Positions 36,117 through 45,829 of a stretch of 64,000 bases of DNA are shown here, piece by piece. Each line of letters opens with the position of its first letter. The first letter of the stretch is position 1. A program made the translations under genes and the position numbers. The notes beneath the pieces are model-generated. The model did not search any database, had not been told where the DNA came from, and saw only the letters and a list, made by a program, of their open reading frames with translations. The DNA is from Providencia vermicola (GTDB lineage Bacteria > Pseudomonadota > Gammaproteobacteria > Enterobacterales > Enterobacteriaceae), in contig NZ_JAGSPI010000009.1 in the NCBI RefSeq assembly GCF_020381325.1, positions 1-64,000 on the forward strand, in the 5' to 3' direction.

Positions 36117-37214
36117 ATGGGAAAACACGTTTCAGTCACTTTAGGCACTATTGAGCCTCTCGCATTTTTAGATAATATCAACTCAGGAAAAACCGCACTG
36201 ATTTGTGAAGGTGGCGGGCAGCGAGGGATTTTTACTGCAGGTGTACTGGACGAGTTTCTGATTTCTGATTTTAACCCATTTGATTTAATGATTGGTACCT
36301 CCGCAGGGGCGCAAAATTTATCTGCTTATATCTGCGGGCAAGCAGGCTATGCACGCCGTGTGATCACTCGTTATACCACTAATTCTGCGTTTTTTAATCC
36401 ACTACGTTTTATCCGTGGGGGTCACCTCATTGACCTCGATTGGTTGATCGAAACCACAGCAAAAGAGTTCCCTTTGAGAATGGAAGCGGGGCTGGATCTC
36501 TTGGATTCAGGCCGTGAATTTTATATGGGGGCTAGCCGTAGTGATGATTTTTCTGCTGAGTTTTTACAACCCAATGCAGATACTTGGCTGGATATTATTC
36601 GTGCATCGAGTGCAATCCCTGGGTTCTACCGCGAAGGCGTTGAATTTGATGGCACGTTATATCACGATGGTGGGATCAGTGCGGCAATCCCTGTTGAGGA
36701 AGCCTACCGACGTGGGGCTGAAACAATTGTGGTGATCCGTACTGTGCCATCCCAAATGTATTTCACCCCTGAATGGGTGAAAAGAATGACGCGCTGGTTG
36801 GAAGGTGAGAATAACGGATTACAGCGCATGGCGGCGATGTTGAAAGTGCATCTGAAAAGCTATCGCAAGACGCAAGAATTTATTGAAAATCCGCCTAAAG
36901 ATGTGCAAGTTTTCGAAATTTACCCACCTGTTCCGCTAAAAAGTAGCGCATTGGGGAGTAAAATCTCTTCCTTAAATGAAGACTATCATACAGGGCGACG
37001 TTGTGGACGTTATTTCATGGCAGCGCTTGGTGCAGGGTTTAATCAGAGTCAAAACAGCTTCAGTCGCACTTTGGCACAGAAGATGGAACTCAATCCCCTT
37101 GAGATTGATATCGAACCTTCAGAGCAAAATGCATCAGTGCCTGAAGATCTAGTGCCAGAGCTTGCTGAGGCACCTTCAATTATATTGCCAGTGAATGAAA
37201 ATCGTAATGGATAA
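36117..37214 (+). CDS. yjjU: Patatin-like phospholipase family protein YjjU
   Basis: The 365-residue product has a patatin hydrolase domain with the oxyanion loop EGGGQRG (about 31-37), nucleophile Ser62 in IGTSAG and the catalytic Asp in YHDGGISAAIPV. It matches E. coli YjjU in position and sequence pattern. The family hydrolyses acyl esters of lipids; the physiological substrate is unknown. It overlaps yjjV, so the two are cotranscribed. Confidence 0.9.
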   Translation: MGKHVSVTLGTIEPLAFLDNINSGKTALICEGGGQRGIFTAGVLDEFLISDFNPFDLMIGTSAGAQNLSAYICGQAGYARRVITRYTTNSAFFNPLRFIRGGHLIDLDWLIETTAKEFPLRMEAGLDLLDSGREFYMGASRSDDFSAEFLQPNADTWLDIIRASSAIPGFYREGVEFDGTLYHDGGISAAIPVEEAYRRGAETIVVIRTVPSQMYFTPEWVKRMTRWLEGENNGLQRMAAMLKVHLKSYRKTQEFIENPPKDVQVFEIYPPVPLKSSALGSKISSLNEDYHTGRRCGRYFMAALGAGFNQSQNSFSRTLAQKMELNPLEIDIEPSEQNASVPEDLVPELAEAPSIILPVNENRNG

Positions 37215-37992
37215 ACCTCAATTTATTGATACTCACTGCCATTTTGATTTTCCGCCTTTTAGTGATGCGCTTAGCGAAAGCTTGCACCTTGCACAACAAA
37301 GTGGCGTAGAACAGATTGTTATCCCTACGGTGAGTTTAGATAACTTCGCTCGTGTGTGGCAATTGGCGCAGCAATACCCTCAATTGCATGCAGCGATGGG
37401 GTTTCATCCTCTGTATATCAGTCAGTATCAAGATGCACACTTTGATGTATTAGTGGATTACCTTCAGCAGAAAAATACAAACTGTGTGGCAGTAGGGGAA
37501 ATTGGGCTCGATCTATACATGCCAAACCCGCAGTTTGAGCGCCAACAGCAATTGTTAATTGCGCAGCTTAAGCTGGCAAAACAGTTTGATTTACCTGTCA
37601 TTTTGCATTCTCGCAAAACGCATGACCCGCTAGCAGCGATATTGCGCCGTATTGATGTGCCAGCTCGTGGAGTAGTACATGGTTTTTCGGGGAGCCTATC
37701 CCAAGCTCAAGCTTTTGTTAAACTCGGTTATTATATTGGTGTCGGGGGAACAATAACCTATGAGCGTGCTAATAAAACTCGCTATGTGATGTCGCAATTA
37801 CCACTCACATCATTATTGTTTGAAACTGATGCGCCAGATATGCCTGTCTCAGGTTTCCAGGGAGAGCCCAATCGACCAGAGCGTATTGAGTGGGTTTTTC
37901 GTTCATTTTGTGAGCTTCGCCACGAATCTCCAGAAGAAATCGCTCAACAACTTTACAATAATAGCCTGTCGTTATTTAATCTGACAAAGTAA
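37207..37992 (+). CDS. yjjV: TatD-family metal-dependent hydrolase YjjV
   Basis: This TIM-barrel hydrolase of about 261 residues has metal ligands in FIDTHCHFD, the Glu in VGEIGLDLYMP, His residues in VILHSRKTHD and VVHGFSGS and Asp in FETDAPDMP. E. coli YjjV is close in sequence. TatD proteins are 3'-5' exonucleases or deoxyribonucleases, and YjjV activity is less clear. An ATG at 37195 is also possible; the one at 37207 fits the E. coli N-terminus. It overlaps yjjU by 8 bp. Confidence 0.9.
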   Translation: MDKPQFIDTHCHFDFPPFSDALSESLHLAQQSGVEQIVIPTVSLDNFARVWQLAQQYPQLHAAMGFHPLYISQYQDAHFDVLVDYLQQKNTNCVAVGEIGLDLYMPNPQFERQQQLLIAQLKLAKQFDLPVILHSRKTHDPLAAILRRIDVPARGVVHGFSGSLSQAQAFVKLGYYIGVGGTITYERANKTRYVMSQLPLTSLLFETDAPDMPVSGFQGEPNRPERIEWVFRSFCELRHESPEEIAQQLYNNSLSLFNLTK

Positions 37993-38113
37993 AAACAGTT
38001 AAAACGATAAGTAATGCTTATATAAATCTGTTTCCCATCTGATTTAATCCATTCAGCTTTTACTATGACTTATGACACCTTTAGCGCCTTTCCAGATAAA
38101 ACTGACTGAATTT

Positions 38114-38129
38114 TGTGATTGTTATCACA
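38114..38129. promoter_or_regulatory. CRP site 2 of the nucleoside permease promoter
   Basis: TGTGA-TTGTTA-TCACA is a perfect CRP consensus. Its centre (38121.5) lies 92.5 bp upstream of the start site predicted from the TATAAT at 38202-38207, and exactly 52 bp upstream of the second CRP-like site. Confidence 0.85.
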
Positions 38130-38165
38130 TTATTTGAATTTTCAGTGTTTCTTGCACCTCGTATT

Positions 38166-38207
38166 TGTGATGAACATTGCGAGTTATTCATGATGACTAG
38201 GTATAAT
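38166..38207 (+). promoter_or_regulatory. CRP site 1 and -10 element of the nucleoside permease promoter
   Basis: TGTGA-TGAACA-TTGCG (38166-38181) has a perfect left half and a weak right half, centred at about -40.5 relative to the start predicted from TATAAT (38202-38207). Tandem CRP sites near -40 and -93 are the hallmark of CytR-controlled promoters such as deoP2, where CytR binds between them. Confidence 0.6.
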
Positions 38208-38283
38208 CATCACACAAAGAGACAAGGCGACTTACACGTTTCCTTATATATCAACCTAGAATCAAGTGAACAGGGATCCTTCC

Positions 38284-39579
38284 ATGCAACTCATTATGAG
38301 TATTATAGGAATGGCGGTACTCATCGCGATAGCTATCCTATTTTCTAGCAATCGCCGAGCGATAAGACTTCGCACTGTAGGTGGTGCTTTTATTATCCAA
38401 TTGGCAATCGGTGCATTAGTGTTATATGTCCCTGCTGGGCGCAGCGTGCTACAAGGGATGTCTGATGGTGTTTCTAAAGTCATCGGATATGGTCAAGATG
38501 GTATGAGCTTTATTTTTGGCGGCTTAGTGTCCGACAAAATGTTTGAATTATTTGGCGGTGGCGGCTTTATTTTTGCTTTTCGCGTTCTGCCTATTATTGT
38601 GTTTTTCTCATCATTGATCGCTGTACTTTATTACTTAGGTATCATGCAGTTGGTAATTAAAGTATTGGGTGGCGGTTTACAGAAAGTCCTTGGCACATCA
38701 CGAACTGAGTCCTTATCTGCGACGGCGAACATTTTCGTGGGGCAAACTGAAGCACCTTTAGTTGTTCGTCCTTACATTGCAACCATGACCACTTCTGAAC
38801 TGTTCGCGATTATGTGTGGTGGTTTAGCGTCAGTGGCGGGTTCTGTGCTAGCGGGTTACGCACAAATGGGCGTGCCAATGGAATACTTGATTGCCGCATC
38901 ATTTATGGCGGCACCAGGTGGTCTGTTATTCGCAAAACTGATGGTTCCTGAAACAGAAGATGTGCGCGATAGAGTTAACGCGACTGATTTAGTTGCAGAA
39001 GATGAACGTCCTGCAAATATTATTGACGCCGCAGCAGCGGGAGCATCGTCAGGGATGCAATTAGCATTGAACGTTGGCGCTATGTTATTAGCGTTCATTG
39101 CATTGATTGCATTAATCAATGGTATTTTAGGTGGCATTGGTGGTTGGTTTGATTATCCGCAGCTGTCCCTTGAGTTGCTATTAGGTTGGTTGTTTGCGCC
39201 TATTGCTTACTTAATTGGTGTGCCGTGGAGCGAAGCCACTATTGCGGGCTCATTTATTGGTCAAAAAATTGTTGTGAATGAATTTGTTGCGTTCATGAAT
39301 TTCGGTGAATACATGAAGGCAGATGCAGAAGTGATTGCAGCAGGTAAGCAAGTGCTATCTGACCATACAAAAGCCATTATTTCATTCGCATTGTGTGGTT
39401 TTGCGAACTTATCGTCAGTGGCAATTTTGCTGGGTGGTTTAGGCGGAATGGCACCAAATCGCCGTGGCGACGTTGCGCGTCTTGGCATGAAAGCAGTCAT
39501 GGCAGGAACATTATCTAACTTAATGAGCGCGACTATTGCTGGCTTATTCTTGACCTTGGGGGCAGCTGCGGTAGCATAA
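38284..39579 (+). CDS. CNT-family nucleoside permease (NupC/NupX type)
   Basis: This 431-residue concentrative nucleoside transporter imports nucleosides with protons or sodium. It shows about 10 helices, [18 protein letters not shown], the [17 protein letters not shown] motif (family signature around G-Q-T/S-E) and [13 protein letters not shown] near the second re-entrant hairpin. It is closer to E. coli NupX/YeiJ than to NupC as I recall them. The ATG at 38284 follows AGGGA by 7 bases. It stands just before deoCABD, so uptake and catabolism of deoxynucleosides are physically linked. E. coli has yjjW-yjjI here instead. Confidence 0.9.
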   Translation: MQLIMSIIGMAVLIAIAILFSSNRRAIRLRTVGGAFIIQLAIGALVLYVPAGRSVLQGMSDGVSKVIGYGQDGMSFIFGGLVSDKMFELFGGGGFIFAFRVLPIIVFFSSLIAVLYYLGIMQLVIKVLGGGLQKVLGTSRTESLSATANIFVGQTEAPLVVRPYIATMTTSELFAIMCGGLASVAGSVLAGYAQMGVPMEYLIAASFMAAPGGLLFAKLMVPETEDVRDRVNATDLVAEDERPANIIDAAAAGASSGMQLALNVGAMLLAFIALIALINGILGGIGGWFDYPQLSLELLLGWLFAPIAYLIGVPWSEATIAGSFIGQKIVVNEFVAFMNFGEYMKADAEVIAAGKQVLSDHTKAIISFALCGFANLSSVAILLGGLGGMAPNRRGDVARLGMKAVMAGTLSNLMSATIAGLFLTLGAAAVA

Positions 39580-39627
39580 AGCATCGTGTAAGATTTTAGG
39601 CAGGTTTATTCAGCCTGTTCACTATAG

Positions 39628-39660
39628 AAGCGGAAGGGCGTAGCTCTTTCGCTTTTATTT
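39628..39660 (+). terminator. Terminator of the nucleoside permease gene
   Basis: The 12-bp stem AAGCGGAAGGGC / GCTCTTTCGCTT with G-U pairs and a 3-base loop is followed by TTATTTTTAT. It lies about 50 bp after the stop codon. Confidence 0.75.
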
Positions 39661-39795
39661 TTATCGGTTATATTCTTTTGCTATCTTTTATATTCAACGG
39701 CAGAATTTCAACTATTCTTAACTTAGTCAATTAATGATTGTCTAAGGCTAGAAAAGCCATTTGAGTGAATAAATTAACAGTTGGATCGGGTATAA

Positions 39796-39811
39796 TGAGA
39801 TCTGATTCACA
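39796..39811. promoter_or_regulatory. CRP site 2 of the deoC promoter
   Basis: TGAGA-TCTGAT-TCACA matches 9 of 10 CRP consensus bases. It is centred 52 bp upstream of the next CRP-like site, the same spacing as in the permease promoter. Confidence 0.7.
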
Positions 39812-39847
39812 TAATTATATTTAATAATGTAACATTCAGTCGATTAA

Positions 39848-39863
39848 TGTGATTTGTAGCACA
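39848..39863. promoter_or_regulatory. CRP site 1 of the deoC promoter
   Basis: TGTGA-TTTGTA-GCACA matches 9 of 10 CRP consensus bases. A weak -10 (TCAAAT, 39885-39890) would place the start near 39897 and this site near -41, the class II position. The pair resembles E. coli deoP2. Confidence 0.75.
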
Positions 39864-40074
39864 TAAAGTGACGCTGTTCCATGGTCAAATAGACACTAGT
39901 AAGCTGCTAATGGAACTGCTAGTTCTCAGAGTCGAATGACTCTAGGGCATCGTGCGGTGAGAAGGAACTCAGCTGCTCAGTTCGGAAGCATCCGGCTGGC
40001 ATCTTTAAGGAACCAAGCCCGCTCGCCAACAAAGAACGTGTCGTTCTGAAGAATTAATAACGTTGGAGAGTTAT

Positions 40075-40854
40075 ATGACTGATTTAAAAGCAGCCGCACA
40101 ACGCGCGCTGACCCTGATGGATTTAACCACATTGAATGATGACGACACTGATGCAAAAGTGATCGCATTATGCCATCAAGCCAAAAGCCCTGCTGGCAAC
40201 ACAGCGGCAATTTGTATCTACCCTCGTTTCATTCCAATTGCGCGTAAAACTTTGCGTGAGCAAGGCACACCTGACGTTCGCATTGCGACCGTAACCAACT
40301 TCCCACATGGCAATGATGATATTGAAATCGCATTAGCAGAAACCAAAGCGGCTATTGCTTATGGTGCGGATGAAGTTGACGTTGTATTCCCATACCGCGC
40401 GCTGATTGCAGGCAATGAACAAATCGGTTTTGATTTAGTCAAAGCATGTAAAGACGCTTGTGCAGCTGCCAATGTGTTACTGAAAGTGATCATTGAAACA
40501 GGTGAATTAAAAGATGCTGCGTTAATTCGTAAAGCGTCTGAAATTTCAATTAAAGCAGGTGCTGATTTTATCAAAACCTCAACAGGTAAAGTGCCTGTTA
40601 ACGCAACATTAGAAAGTGCAGAAATCATGATGCAAGTCATCAGTGATATGGGCGTTGCAAAAACCGTTGGTTTCAAACCTGCGGGTGGTGTACGTACCGC
40701 AGAAGAAGCTGCGGATTACTTAGCATTAGCAGGCCGAATTTTAGGTGACAATTGGGCTGATAGCCGCCACTTCCGTTTTGGCGCATCAAGCTTACTAGCA
40801 AATTTATTAAACACGCTGGGTTACGACGTTAAAAAATCAAGCAGCAATTATTAA
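40075..40854 (+). CDS. deoC: Deoxyribose-phosphate aldolase
   Basis: DeoC cleaves 2-deoxyribose 5-phosphate to acetaldehyde and glyceraldehyde 3-phosphate. The 259-residue class I aldolase has the Schiff-base Lys in [11 protein letters not shown], the second Lys in [10 protein letters not shown] and the Asp in [10 protein letters not shown]. Length matches E. coli. The ATG at 40075 is preferred because GGAG lies six bases before it. It is the first gene of the deoCABD operon. Confidence 0.97.
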   Translation: MTDLKAAAQRALTLMDLTTLNDDDTDAKVIALCHQAKSPAGNTAAICIYPRFIPIARKTLREQGTPDVRIATVTNFPHGNDDIEIALAETKAAIAYGADEVDVVFPYRALIAGNEQIGFDLVKACKDACAAANVLLKVIIETGELKDAALIRKASEISIKAGADFIKTSTGKVPVNATLESAEIMMQVISDMGVAKTVGFKPAGGVRTAEEAADYLALAGRILGDNWADSRHFRFGASSLLANLLNTLGYDVKKSSSNY

Positions 40855-40902
40855 TTTTCGCATTATTGTTAGCCGATAAATTCGACTTTAAAGGAGTATA
40901 TC

Positions 40903-42225
40903 GTGTTTCTGGCACAAGAAATTATTCGTAAAAAACGCGATGGTAAACCATTAAGCGAAGAGGAAATTCGCTTTTTTATCAATGGTGTTCGTGATAATTC
41001 TGTTTCGGAAGGTCAAATTGCTGCACTGGCAATGACCATCTATTTTAACGATATGACGATGCCTGAGCGTGTTGCACTGACGCTGGCTATGCGTGATTCA
41101 GGAACGGTGCTGAATTGGAAATCACTCAACCTTAACGGCCCGTTGGTGGACAAACACTCTACAGGCGGTGTTGGTGATGTGACTTCCCTGATGCTAGGCC
41201 CAATGGTCGCTGCATGCGGCGGTTATGTCCCTATGATTTCAGGCCGTGGTCTGGGTCATACAGGTGGTACGCTGGATAAGCTGGAAGCTATCCCTAATTT
41301 CGATATCTTTCCTGATGATGTTCGTTTCCGTGACATTATTAAAGGTGTGGGTGTGGCAATTATTGGGCAAACCAATTCATTAGCACCAGCAGATAAACGC
41401 TTTTATGCAACCCGTGATATTACTGCAACAGTTGACTCGATTCCGCTGATCACTGCATCCATTTTAGGTAAAAAACTGGCTGAAGGCCTTGATGCCTTAG
41501 TCATGGACGTAAAAGTCGGCTCTGGCGCATTTATGCCAACCTATGAGAAATCAGAAGAACTGGCAGAGTCAATTGTCAAAGTGGCAAATGGCGCAGGGTG
41601 TAAAACGACGGCATTGTTAACCGACATGAACGAAGTGTTGGCGTCCAGTGCGGGTAATGCGGTTGAAGTGCGCGAAGCTGTGCAATTCTTAACTGGCGAA
41701 TACCGTAATCCACGTCTGTATGAAGTGACAATGGCACTTTGTGTGGAAATGTTGGTTTCAGGCTCGTTAGCAGCTACTCGTGAAGAGGCTCGCCAAAAAC
41801 TGCAAGCGGTGCTGGATAACGGTAAAGCGGCAGAAGTGTTTGGCCGTATGGTTGCAGCACAAAAAGGCCCAGTAGATTTTGTTGAAAATTATGACAAATA
41901 CCTACCAACTGCCGTGCTGAGCAAAGCCGTTTATGCACCGAAAAACGGTATTATCACGCAAATGGATACGCGTGCATTGGGGATGTCCGTTGTGACATTA
42001 GGCGGCGGTCGCCGTAAAGCAACAGACCCAATTGACTACAGTGTTGGTTTGAGTGATATCGCGGCACTTGGCGCGAAAGTGGATACACAAACACCATTGG
42101 CAATTATCCATGCAAACAGTGAAAAAGCATGGGAAGAAGCGGCAAAAGAAGTGCGCGCAGCAATGGTGATTGGTGATAATTCCCCTGAGCAAACGCCGAT
42201 GGTTTATCGCCAAATCAGCGAGTAA
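40903..42225 (+). CDS. deoA: Thymidine phosphorylase
   Basis: DeoA phosphorolyses thymidine and deoxyuridine to base and deoxyribose 1-phosphate. The 440 residues show the phosphate-binding [13 protein letters not shown] motif, [16 protein letters not shown] and [12 protein letters not shown]. The start is GTG, preceded by a strong AAGGAG at six bases. It lies 48 bp after deoC. Confidence 0.97.
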   Translation: MFLAQEIIRKKRDGKPLSEEEIRFFINGVRDNSVSEGQIAALAMTIYFNDMTMPERVALTLAMRDSGTVLNWKSLNLNGPLVDKHSTGGVGDVTSLMLGPMVAACGGYVPMISGRGLGHTGGTLDKLEAIPNFDIFPDDVRFRDIIKGVGVAIIGQTNSLAPADKRFYATRDITATVDSIPLITASILGKKLAEGLDALVMDVKVGSGAFMPTYEKSEELAESIVKVANGAGCKTTALLTDMNEVLASSAGNAVEVREAVQFLTGEYRNPRLYEVTMALCVEMLVSGSLAATREEARQKLQAVLDNGKAAEVFGRMVAAQKGPVDFVENYDKYLPTAVLSKAVYAPKNGIITQMDTRALGMSVVTLGGGRRKATDPIDYSVGLSDIAALGAKVDTQTPLAIIHANSEKAWEEAAKEVRAAMVIGDNSPEQTPMVYRQISE

Positions 42226-42278
42226 TACAAATAGATTTTAGTGGTATATCGTTCTAATAAATACCGCAGGAGAAAAAT

Positions 42279-43502
42279 ATGAAACGCACATTTATTATGG
42301 TTTTGGATTCCTTTGGGATCGGCGCTGCACACGATGCACATAAATTTGGTGATGAAGGCTCAAATACATTGGGTCACATTGCAGATGCTTGTGCACGCGG
42401 CGAAGCGGATATTGGTCGTAAAGGGCCTCTGCATTTACCTAATTTAACAAAATTAGGTTTAGGTAAAGCAGGAGAAGAATCAAGCGGTTCATTCCCTGCG
42501 GGTCTTGATCCTAATGCTGAAATTATCGGTGCATATGGTTACGCAAGCGAGATTTCTTCTGGTAAAGATACCCCATCAGGCCACTGGGAAATCGCGGGTG
42601 TGCCTGTGTTATTCGATTGGGGATATTTCTCTGACGAAGAAAACAGCTTTCCACAAGAACTGCTAGATACTTTAGTTAAAAAAGCTAACCTGCCAGGCTA
42701 CTTAGGTAACTGCCATTCATCTGGTACTGTCATCCTAGACCAACTGGGTGAAGAGCACATGAAAACTGGGAAACCAATTTTCTATACCTCTGCAGACTCT
42801 GTATTCCAAATTGCGTGCCACGAAGAAACGTATGGCTTAGACAAACTGTATGAGCTGTGCGAAATCGCACGTGAAGAGTTAACAAAAGGTGGTTATAACA
42901 TCGGCCGTGTTATCGCGCGTCCATTTGTTGGTGATAAAGCAGGTAACTTCTCACGTACGGGCAACCGTCACGATTTAGCGGTTGAACCACCAGCACCAAC
43001 TGTACTGAAAAAATTAGTGGATGAGAAACAAGGTGAAGTTGTTTCTATCGGCAAAATTGCGGATATTTACGCACACGTTGGTATCACTAAGAAAATTAAA
43101 GCAACAGGTATCGATGCACTGTTTGATGCAACAGTAGAAGAAATGAAACTGGCGGGTGATAACACTATCGTGTTCACTAACTTTGTTGACTTTGACTCAG
43201 CATACGGTCACCGCCGAGACGTTGCAGGTTATGCAGGAGCATTAGAACTGTTCGACCGCCGTTTACCTGAATTAATGAAACTGGTTAAAGAAGATGACAT
43301 TCTGATTTTAACAGCTGACCACGGTTGTGACCCAACTTGGCCAGGTACAGATCATACACGTGAGCACATTCCAGTTCTCATTTATGGGCCAAAAGTGAAA
43401 CCAGGTTCATTAGGTCACCGCGAAACGTTCGCAGATATTGGTCAGACAGTCGCTAAGTATTTTGATTTGTCGCCAATGGATTACGGTAAACCAATGCTTT
43501 AA
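42279..43502 (+). CDS. deoB: Phosphopentomutase
   Basis: DeoB converts (deoxy)ribose 1-phosphate to the 5-phosphate. The 407 residues of this alkaline-phosphatase-superfamily enzyme include the metal site [10 protein letters not shown], the phospho-acceptor Thr in [10 protein letters not shown] and the second metal cluster [23 protein letters not shown] precedes the ATG. Third gene of the operon. Confidence 0.97.
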   Translation: MKRTFIMVLDSFGIGAAHDAHKFGDEGSNTLGHIADACARGEADIGRKGPLHLPNLTKLGLGKAGEESSGSFPAGLDPNAEIIGAYGYASEISSGKDTPSGHWEIAGVPVLFDWGYFSDEENSFPQELLDTLVKKANLPGYLGNCHSSGTVILDQLGEEHMKTGKPIFYTSADSVFQIACHEETYGLDKLYELCEIAREELTKGGYNIGRVIARPFVGDKAGNFSRTGNRHDLAVEPPAPTVLKKLVDEKQGEVVSIGKIADIYAHVGITKKIKATGIDALFDATVEEMKLAGDNTIVFTNFVDFDSAYGHRRDVAGYAGALELFDRRLPELMKLVKEDDILILTADHGCDPTWPGTDHTREHIPVLIYGPKVKPGSLGHRETFADIGQTVAKYFDLSPMDYGKPML

Positions 43503-43506
43503 TCCC

Positions 43507-43635
43507 AATTACCCGTCATACTTTGAGCTGTAGCGGTGTTGGCTGCACAAAACCACCCTAATCACATACTGATGTATGCTCATAGGGATGATTTTGCTAG
43601 CCGCCTAGCTACAACTCAAATTATCTAGGGTAATG
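43507..43635. repeat. ERIC-type intergenic palindromic repeat (deoB-deoD)
   Basis: An imperfect palindrome with ends GAGCTGTAGCGG...GCTACAACTC surrounds a core with CCTAATCACATACTGATGTATGCTCATAGGG. The core matches the ERIC centre (CCCAGTCACTTACTTATGTAAGCTCCTGGGG) in layout. It interrupts the deo operon and would fold into a long hairpin in the mRNA. Edges are approximate. Confidence 0.75.
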
Positions 43636-43746
43636 AGTTAATTAGGGTAATAATTGCTTAGGGTTATGGAATTCTGATTCTAATAATAAGGTGGGGGACC
43701 ACCTTATTTATTTTAAAAATATTTTATCGTTTAAAGGGAAATAATC

Positions 43747-44463
43747 ATGGCAACTCCACATATTAATGCAGAAATGGGTGATTTCGCTGATGTCGTTCTG
43801 ATGCCAGGCGATCCATTACGTGCAAAATACATCGCAGAAACTTTCCTGCAAGATGTCCGTCAAGTGAACAACGTTCGTGGCATGTTAGGTTTTACAGGGA
43901 CTTATAAAGGTCGTAAGATTTCTGTCATGGGTCACGGCATGGGTATCCCTTCTTGCTCAATCTATGCAAAAGAATTGATCACCGATTTCGGTGTAAAAGT
44001 GATTATTCGTGTAGGTTCATGTGGCGCAGTGATGGATGATGTGAAACTGCGTGATGTTGTTATCGGTATGGGTGCTTGCACAGATTCTAAAGTTAACCGC
44101 CTGCGTTTCAAAGACCAAGATTTCGCGGCAATCGCAGACTATGATTTAGTTCACAATGCGGTTGAAGCAGCAAAAGCCAGAAAAGTTAACGTCCGTGTGG
44201 GTAACCTGTTCTCTGCTGACCTATTCTACACGCCAGATCCAGATATGTTCAAAGTGATGGAAAAATACGGCATCTTAGGTGTTGAAATGGAAGCTGCGGG
44301 TATCTATGGTGTTGCGGCAGAATACGGTGCACGCGCACTGGCTATCTGTACCGTATCAGACCATATCAAAACTGGTGAACAAACCACTTCTGATGAGCGT
44401 CAAACTACATTTAATGAAATGATTGAAATCGCACTGGACTCAGTACTGTTAGGCGACAAATAA
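43747..44463 (+). CDS. deoD: Purine nucleoside phosphorylase DeoD-type
   Basis: DeoD phosphorolyses purine (deoxy)nucleosides. The 238 residues have the phosphate-site Arg and Gly in MPGDPLRAK and VGSCGAV, the ribose-site [10 protein letters not shown] and the catalytic Asp in [11 protein letters not shown]. Length and sequence match the hexameric E. coli enzyme. It is separated from deoB by 244 bp containing an ERIC-like repeat, so some independent expression is possible. Confidence 0.97.
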   Translation: MATPHINAEMGDFADVVLMPGDPLRAKYIAETFLQDVRQVNNVRGMLGFTGTYKGRKISVMGHGMGIPSCSIYAKELITDFGVKVIIRVGSCGAVMDDVKLRDVVIGMGACTDSKVNRLRFKDQDFAAIADYDLVHNAVEAAKARKVNVRVGNLFSADLFYTPDPDMFKVMEKYGILGVEMEAAGIYGVAAEYGARALAICTVSDHIKTGEQTTSDERQTTFNEMIEIALDSVLLGDK

Positions 44464-44493
44464 TCGTTTGATTTGATAAATAGCTTTCGATGA

Positions 44494-44521
44494 ATGCCAC
44501 GTATAGCGTGGCATTTTTTTG
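44494..44521 (+). terminator. Terminator of the deo operon
   Basis: The 8-bp stem ATGCCACG / CGTGGCAT with a 5-base loop is followed by seven T residues. Confidence 0.92.
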
Positions 44522-44533
44522 CTTAAATAGCGA

Positions 44534-44854
44534 CTAGATACCTGAAAGGATCATATCAACAGCAGAAATAATTTTGGTATGAATGCTTGGTATAATACAA
44601 ACAAGGTCATTTGGTTTGAGTTTATTTTTAGAAACGGTTGTAATTGATTTTGTAATAATTACATGATGGATGCCGTGAATTGTGATTATTGGTGATAAGA
44701 CTTTTATTTGCGCATTTTTTTGTGATAGCGGAGCAATAGGCATAATTACTCGTGAATGATAGTCATCAAGTAAGTTATTTTGGATATCAATAATATAAGG
44801 GTATTGTTCTTTAGACTTAATGGACTTATTACGGTATACGGCATATTGCAGCAT
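44534..44854 (-). CDS. ccdB: CcdB-type toxin
   Basis: The 106-residue product fits the CcdB fold: YPYIIDIQNNLLDD, the RVIMPIAPL strand, LSPIITIHG, TTVSK and a C-terminal AVDMILSGI. CcdB poisons DNA gyrase. In F-plasmid CcdB the last residues are Trp-Gly-Ile; here they are Ser-Gly-Ile, so the Trp important for gyrase poisoning is absent. The ATG overlaps the ccdA stop in TGATG. The gene is AT-rich and lies with ccdA between deoD and an acetyltransferase, an island absent from E. coli at this site. Confidence 0.82.
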   Translation of the reverse strand: MLQYAVYRNKSIKSKEQYPYIIDIQNNLLDDYHSRVIMPIAPLSQKNAQIKVLSPIITIHGIHHVIITKSITTVSKNKLKPNDLVCIIPSIHTKIISAVDMILSGI

Positions 44855-45036
44855 CAAATTACTCCATACTCACCATCATCAGTAAATAGACCCGCTTGCT
44901 CTTCGAATTCATTGAATGCATCAATGGCGATTTTATGTATTTCTTTCCATTCCGATTTAGGTGCTGATTTAACTAAAGCAGCAGGACTCTTATGAGGAAG
45001 TGTTTGATTTAATGGCTTAGATAAATGATTTTGCAT
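44854..45036 (-). CDS. ccdA: Short CcdA-type antitoxin
   Basis: The 60-residue product keeps the CcdA toxin-neutralising C-terminal pattern (EWKEIHKIAIDAFNEFEEQAGLFTDD). The N-terminal part, MQNHLSKPLNQTLPHKSPAAL, shows no ribbon-helix-helix DNA-binding pattern, whereas CcdA usually has about 70-80 residues with one. No coding remnant of that domain is seen upstream. Translational overlap with ccdB (TGATG) is typical. Autoregulation by DNA binding may be lost. Confidence 0.7.
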   Translation of the reverse strand: MQNHLSKPLNQTLPHKSPAALVKSAPKSEWKEIHKIAIDAFNEFEEQAGLFTDDGEYGVI

Positions 45037-45128
45037 TTTATTTATTATCTCAAATTATGGAGGCACAGAATATTTATTAGTTTAAGATAGCTCCAAGCCA
45101 CTCGCAATGAATAGGGCGAATTTTAGGA

Positions 45129-45623
45129 CTAACTTTTTATTCGGCTCATCATCACGGCATCAACGTATTGCCCGTCACGAAACGCATAATCTCGCATACG
45201 GCCTTCTTGCACAAAGCCAAATTTCTCATATAGCCCGACTCCGCTACCATTTGTAGCGAACACTTCGAGCTCAATGCGGTGCACATTCAACCAGTTATCG
45301 CAGTAATCTACCATCACTTGCATCAGCTTTGAGCCAATGCCTTTTCCTTGGTGTGTTTCGCTAACCGTGATGCCAAAGGTGGCCACATGACGGCGGCGAA
45401 CTTGGCTTGGTTGGCTAATAACCAGTAATCCGACAACGATATTATCAATGGTGGCGACAAACTGCGTCACAAGCGGATCATTCGCCCCAAGACGCGCTTC
45501 CCATGTTTTTTCTGTTGGGTATGGTAACTGTAATGTATTGGCGTAAGCCGAATAGTCCGTGTGAATTTGTGTGATGGCAGGGATATCTGCCATTGTCGCT
45601 CTGCGTATGATTACGTCACTCAT
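45129..45623 (-). CDS. aaaT: L-amino acid N-acetyltransferase AaaT
   Basis: This 164-residue GNAT protein matches E. coli YhhY/AaaT in the IIRRAT start, YANTLQLPYP, RRRHVATFGITVSETHQGKGIGSKLMQ with the acetyl-CoA loop, CDNWLNVHRIELEVFATN and FRDGQYVDAVMMSRIK at the end. E. coli AaaT acetylates a few L-amino acids and toxic analogues. It is a single gene transcribed toward ccdA. Confidence 0.88.
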   Translation of the reverse strand: MSDVIIRRATMADIPAITQIHTDYSAYANTLQLPYPTEKTWEARLGANDPLVTQFVATIDNIVVGLLVISQPSQVRRRHVATFGITVSETHQGKGIGSKLMQVMVDYCDNWLNVHRIELEVFATNGSGVGLYEKFGFVQEGRMRDYAFRDGQYVDAVMMSRIKS

Positions 45624-45829
45624 GATTTTCTCTTATTATCATTTTCTAGAAGGATATTAATCACATTAAAAATAATATATGTCAACTAACAATATTATAT
45701 AAATCAAGTAGTCACATTACATTTTACTGGCTGGATTTAAAAACAATAAAGGAATCGCTATCTGATATCGAAAGCCTGTGGGCTTATATATGATTTTTAT
45801 GTTTTTTACCTAAAAATAGGAAATTTAAT

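Larger units (their letters stand above)
39580..40074. other. deoC promoter and structured leader region (no gene)
   Basis: This 495-bp stretch has no convincing gene. In order it holds the permease terminator, tandem CRP-like sites 52 bp apart, a likely start site near 39897, and about 178 bases of leader with four small hairpins: GAACT/AGTTC at 39913-39925, AGAGTC/GACTCT at 39928-39943, GAACT/AGTTC at 39965-39983 and AGAACG/CGTTCT at 40033-40047. No T run follows these, so they are not terminators. Confidence 0.6.
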
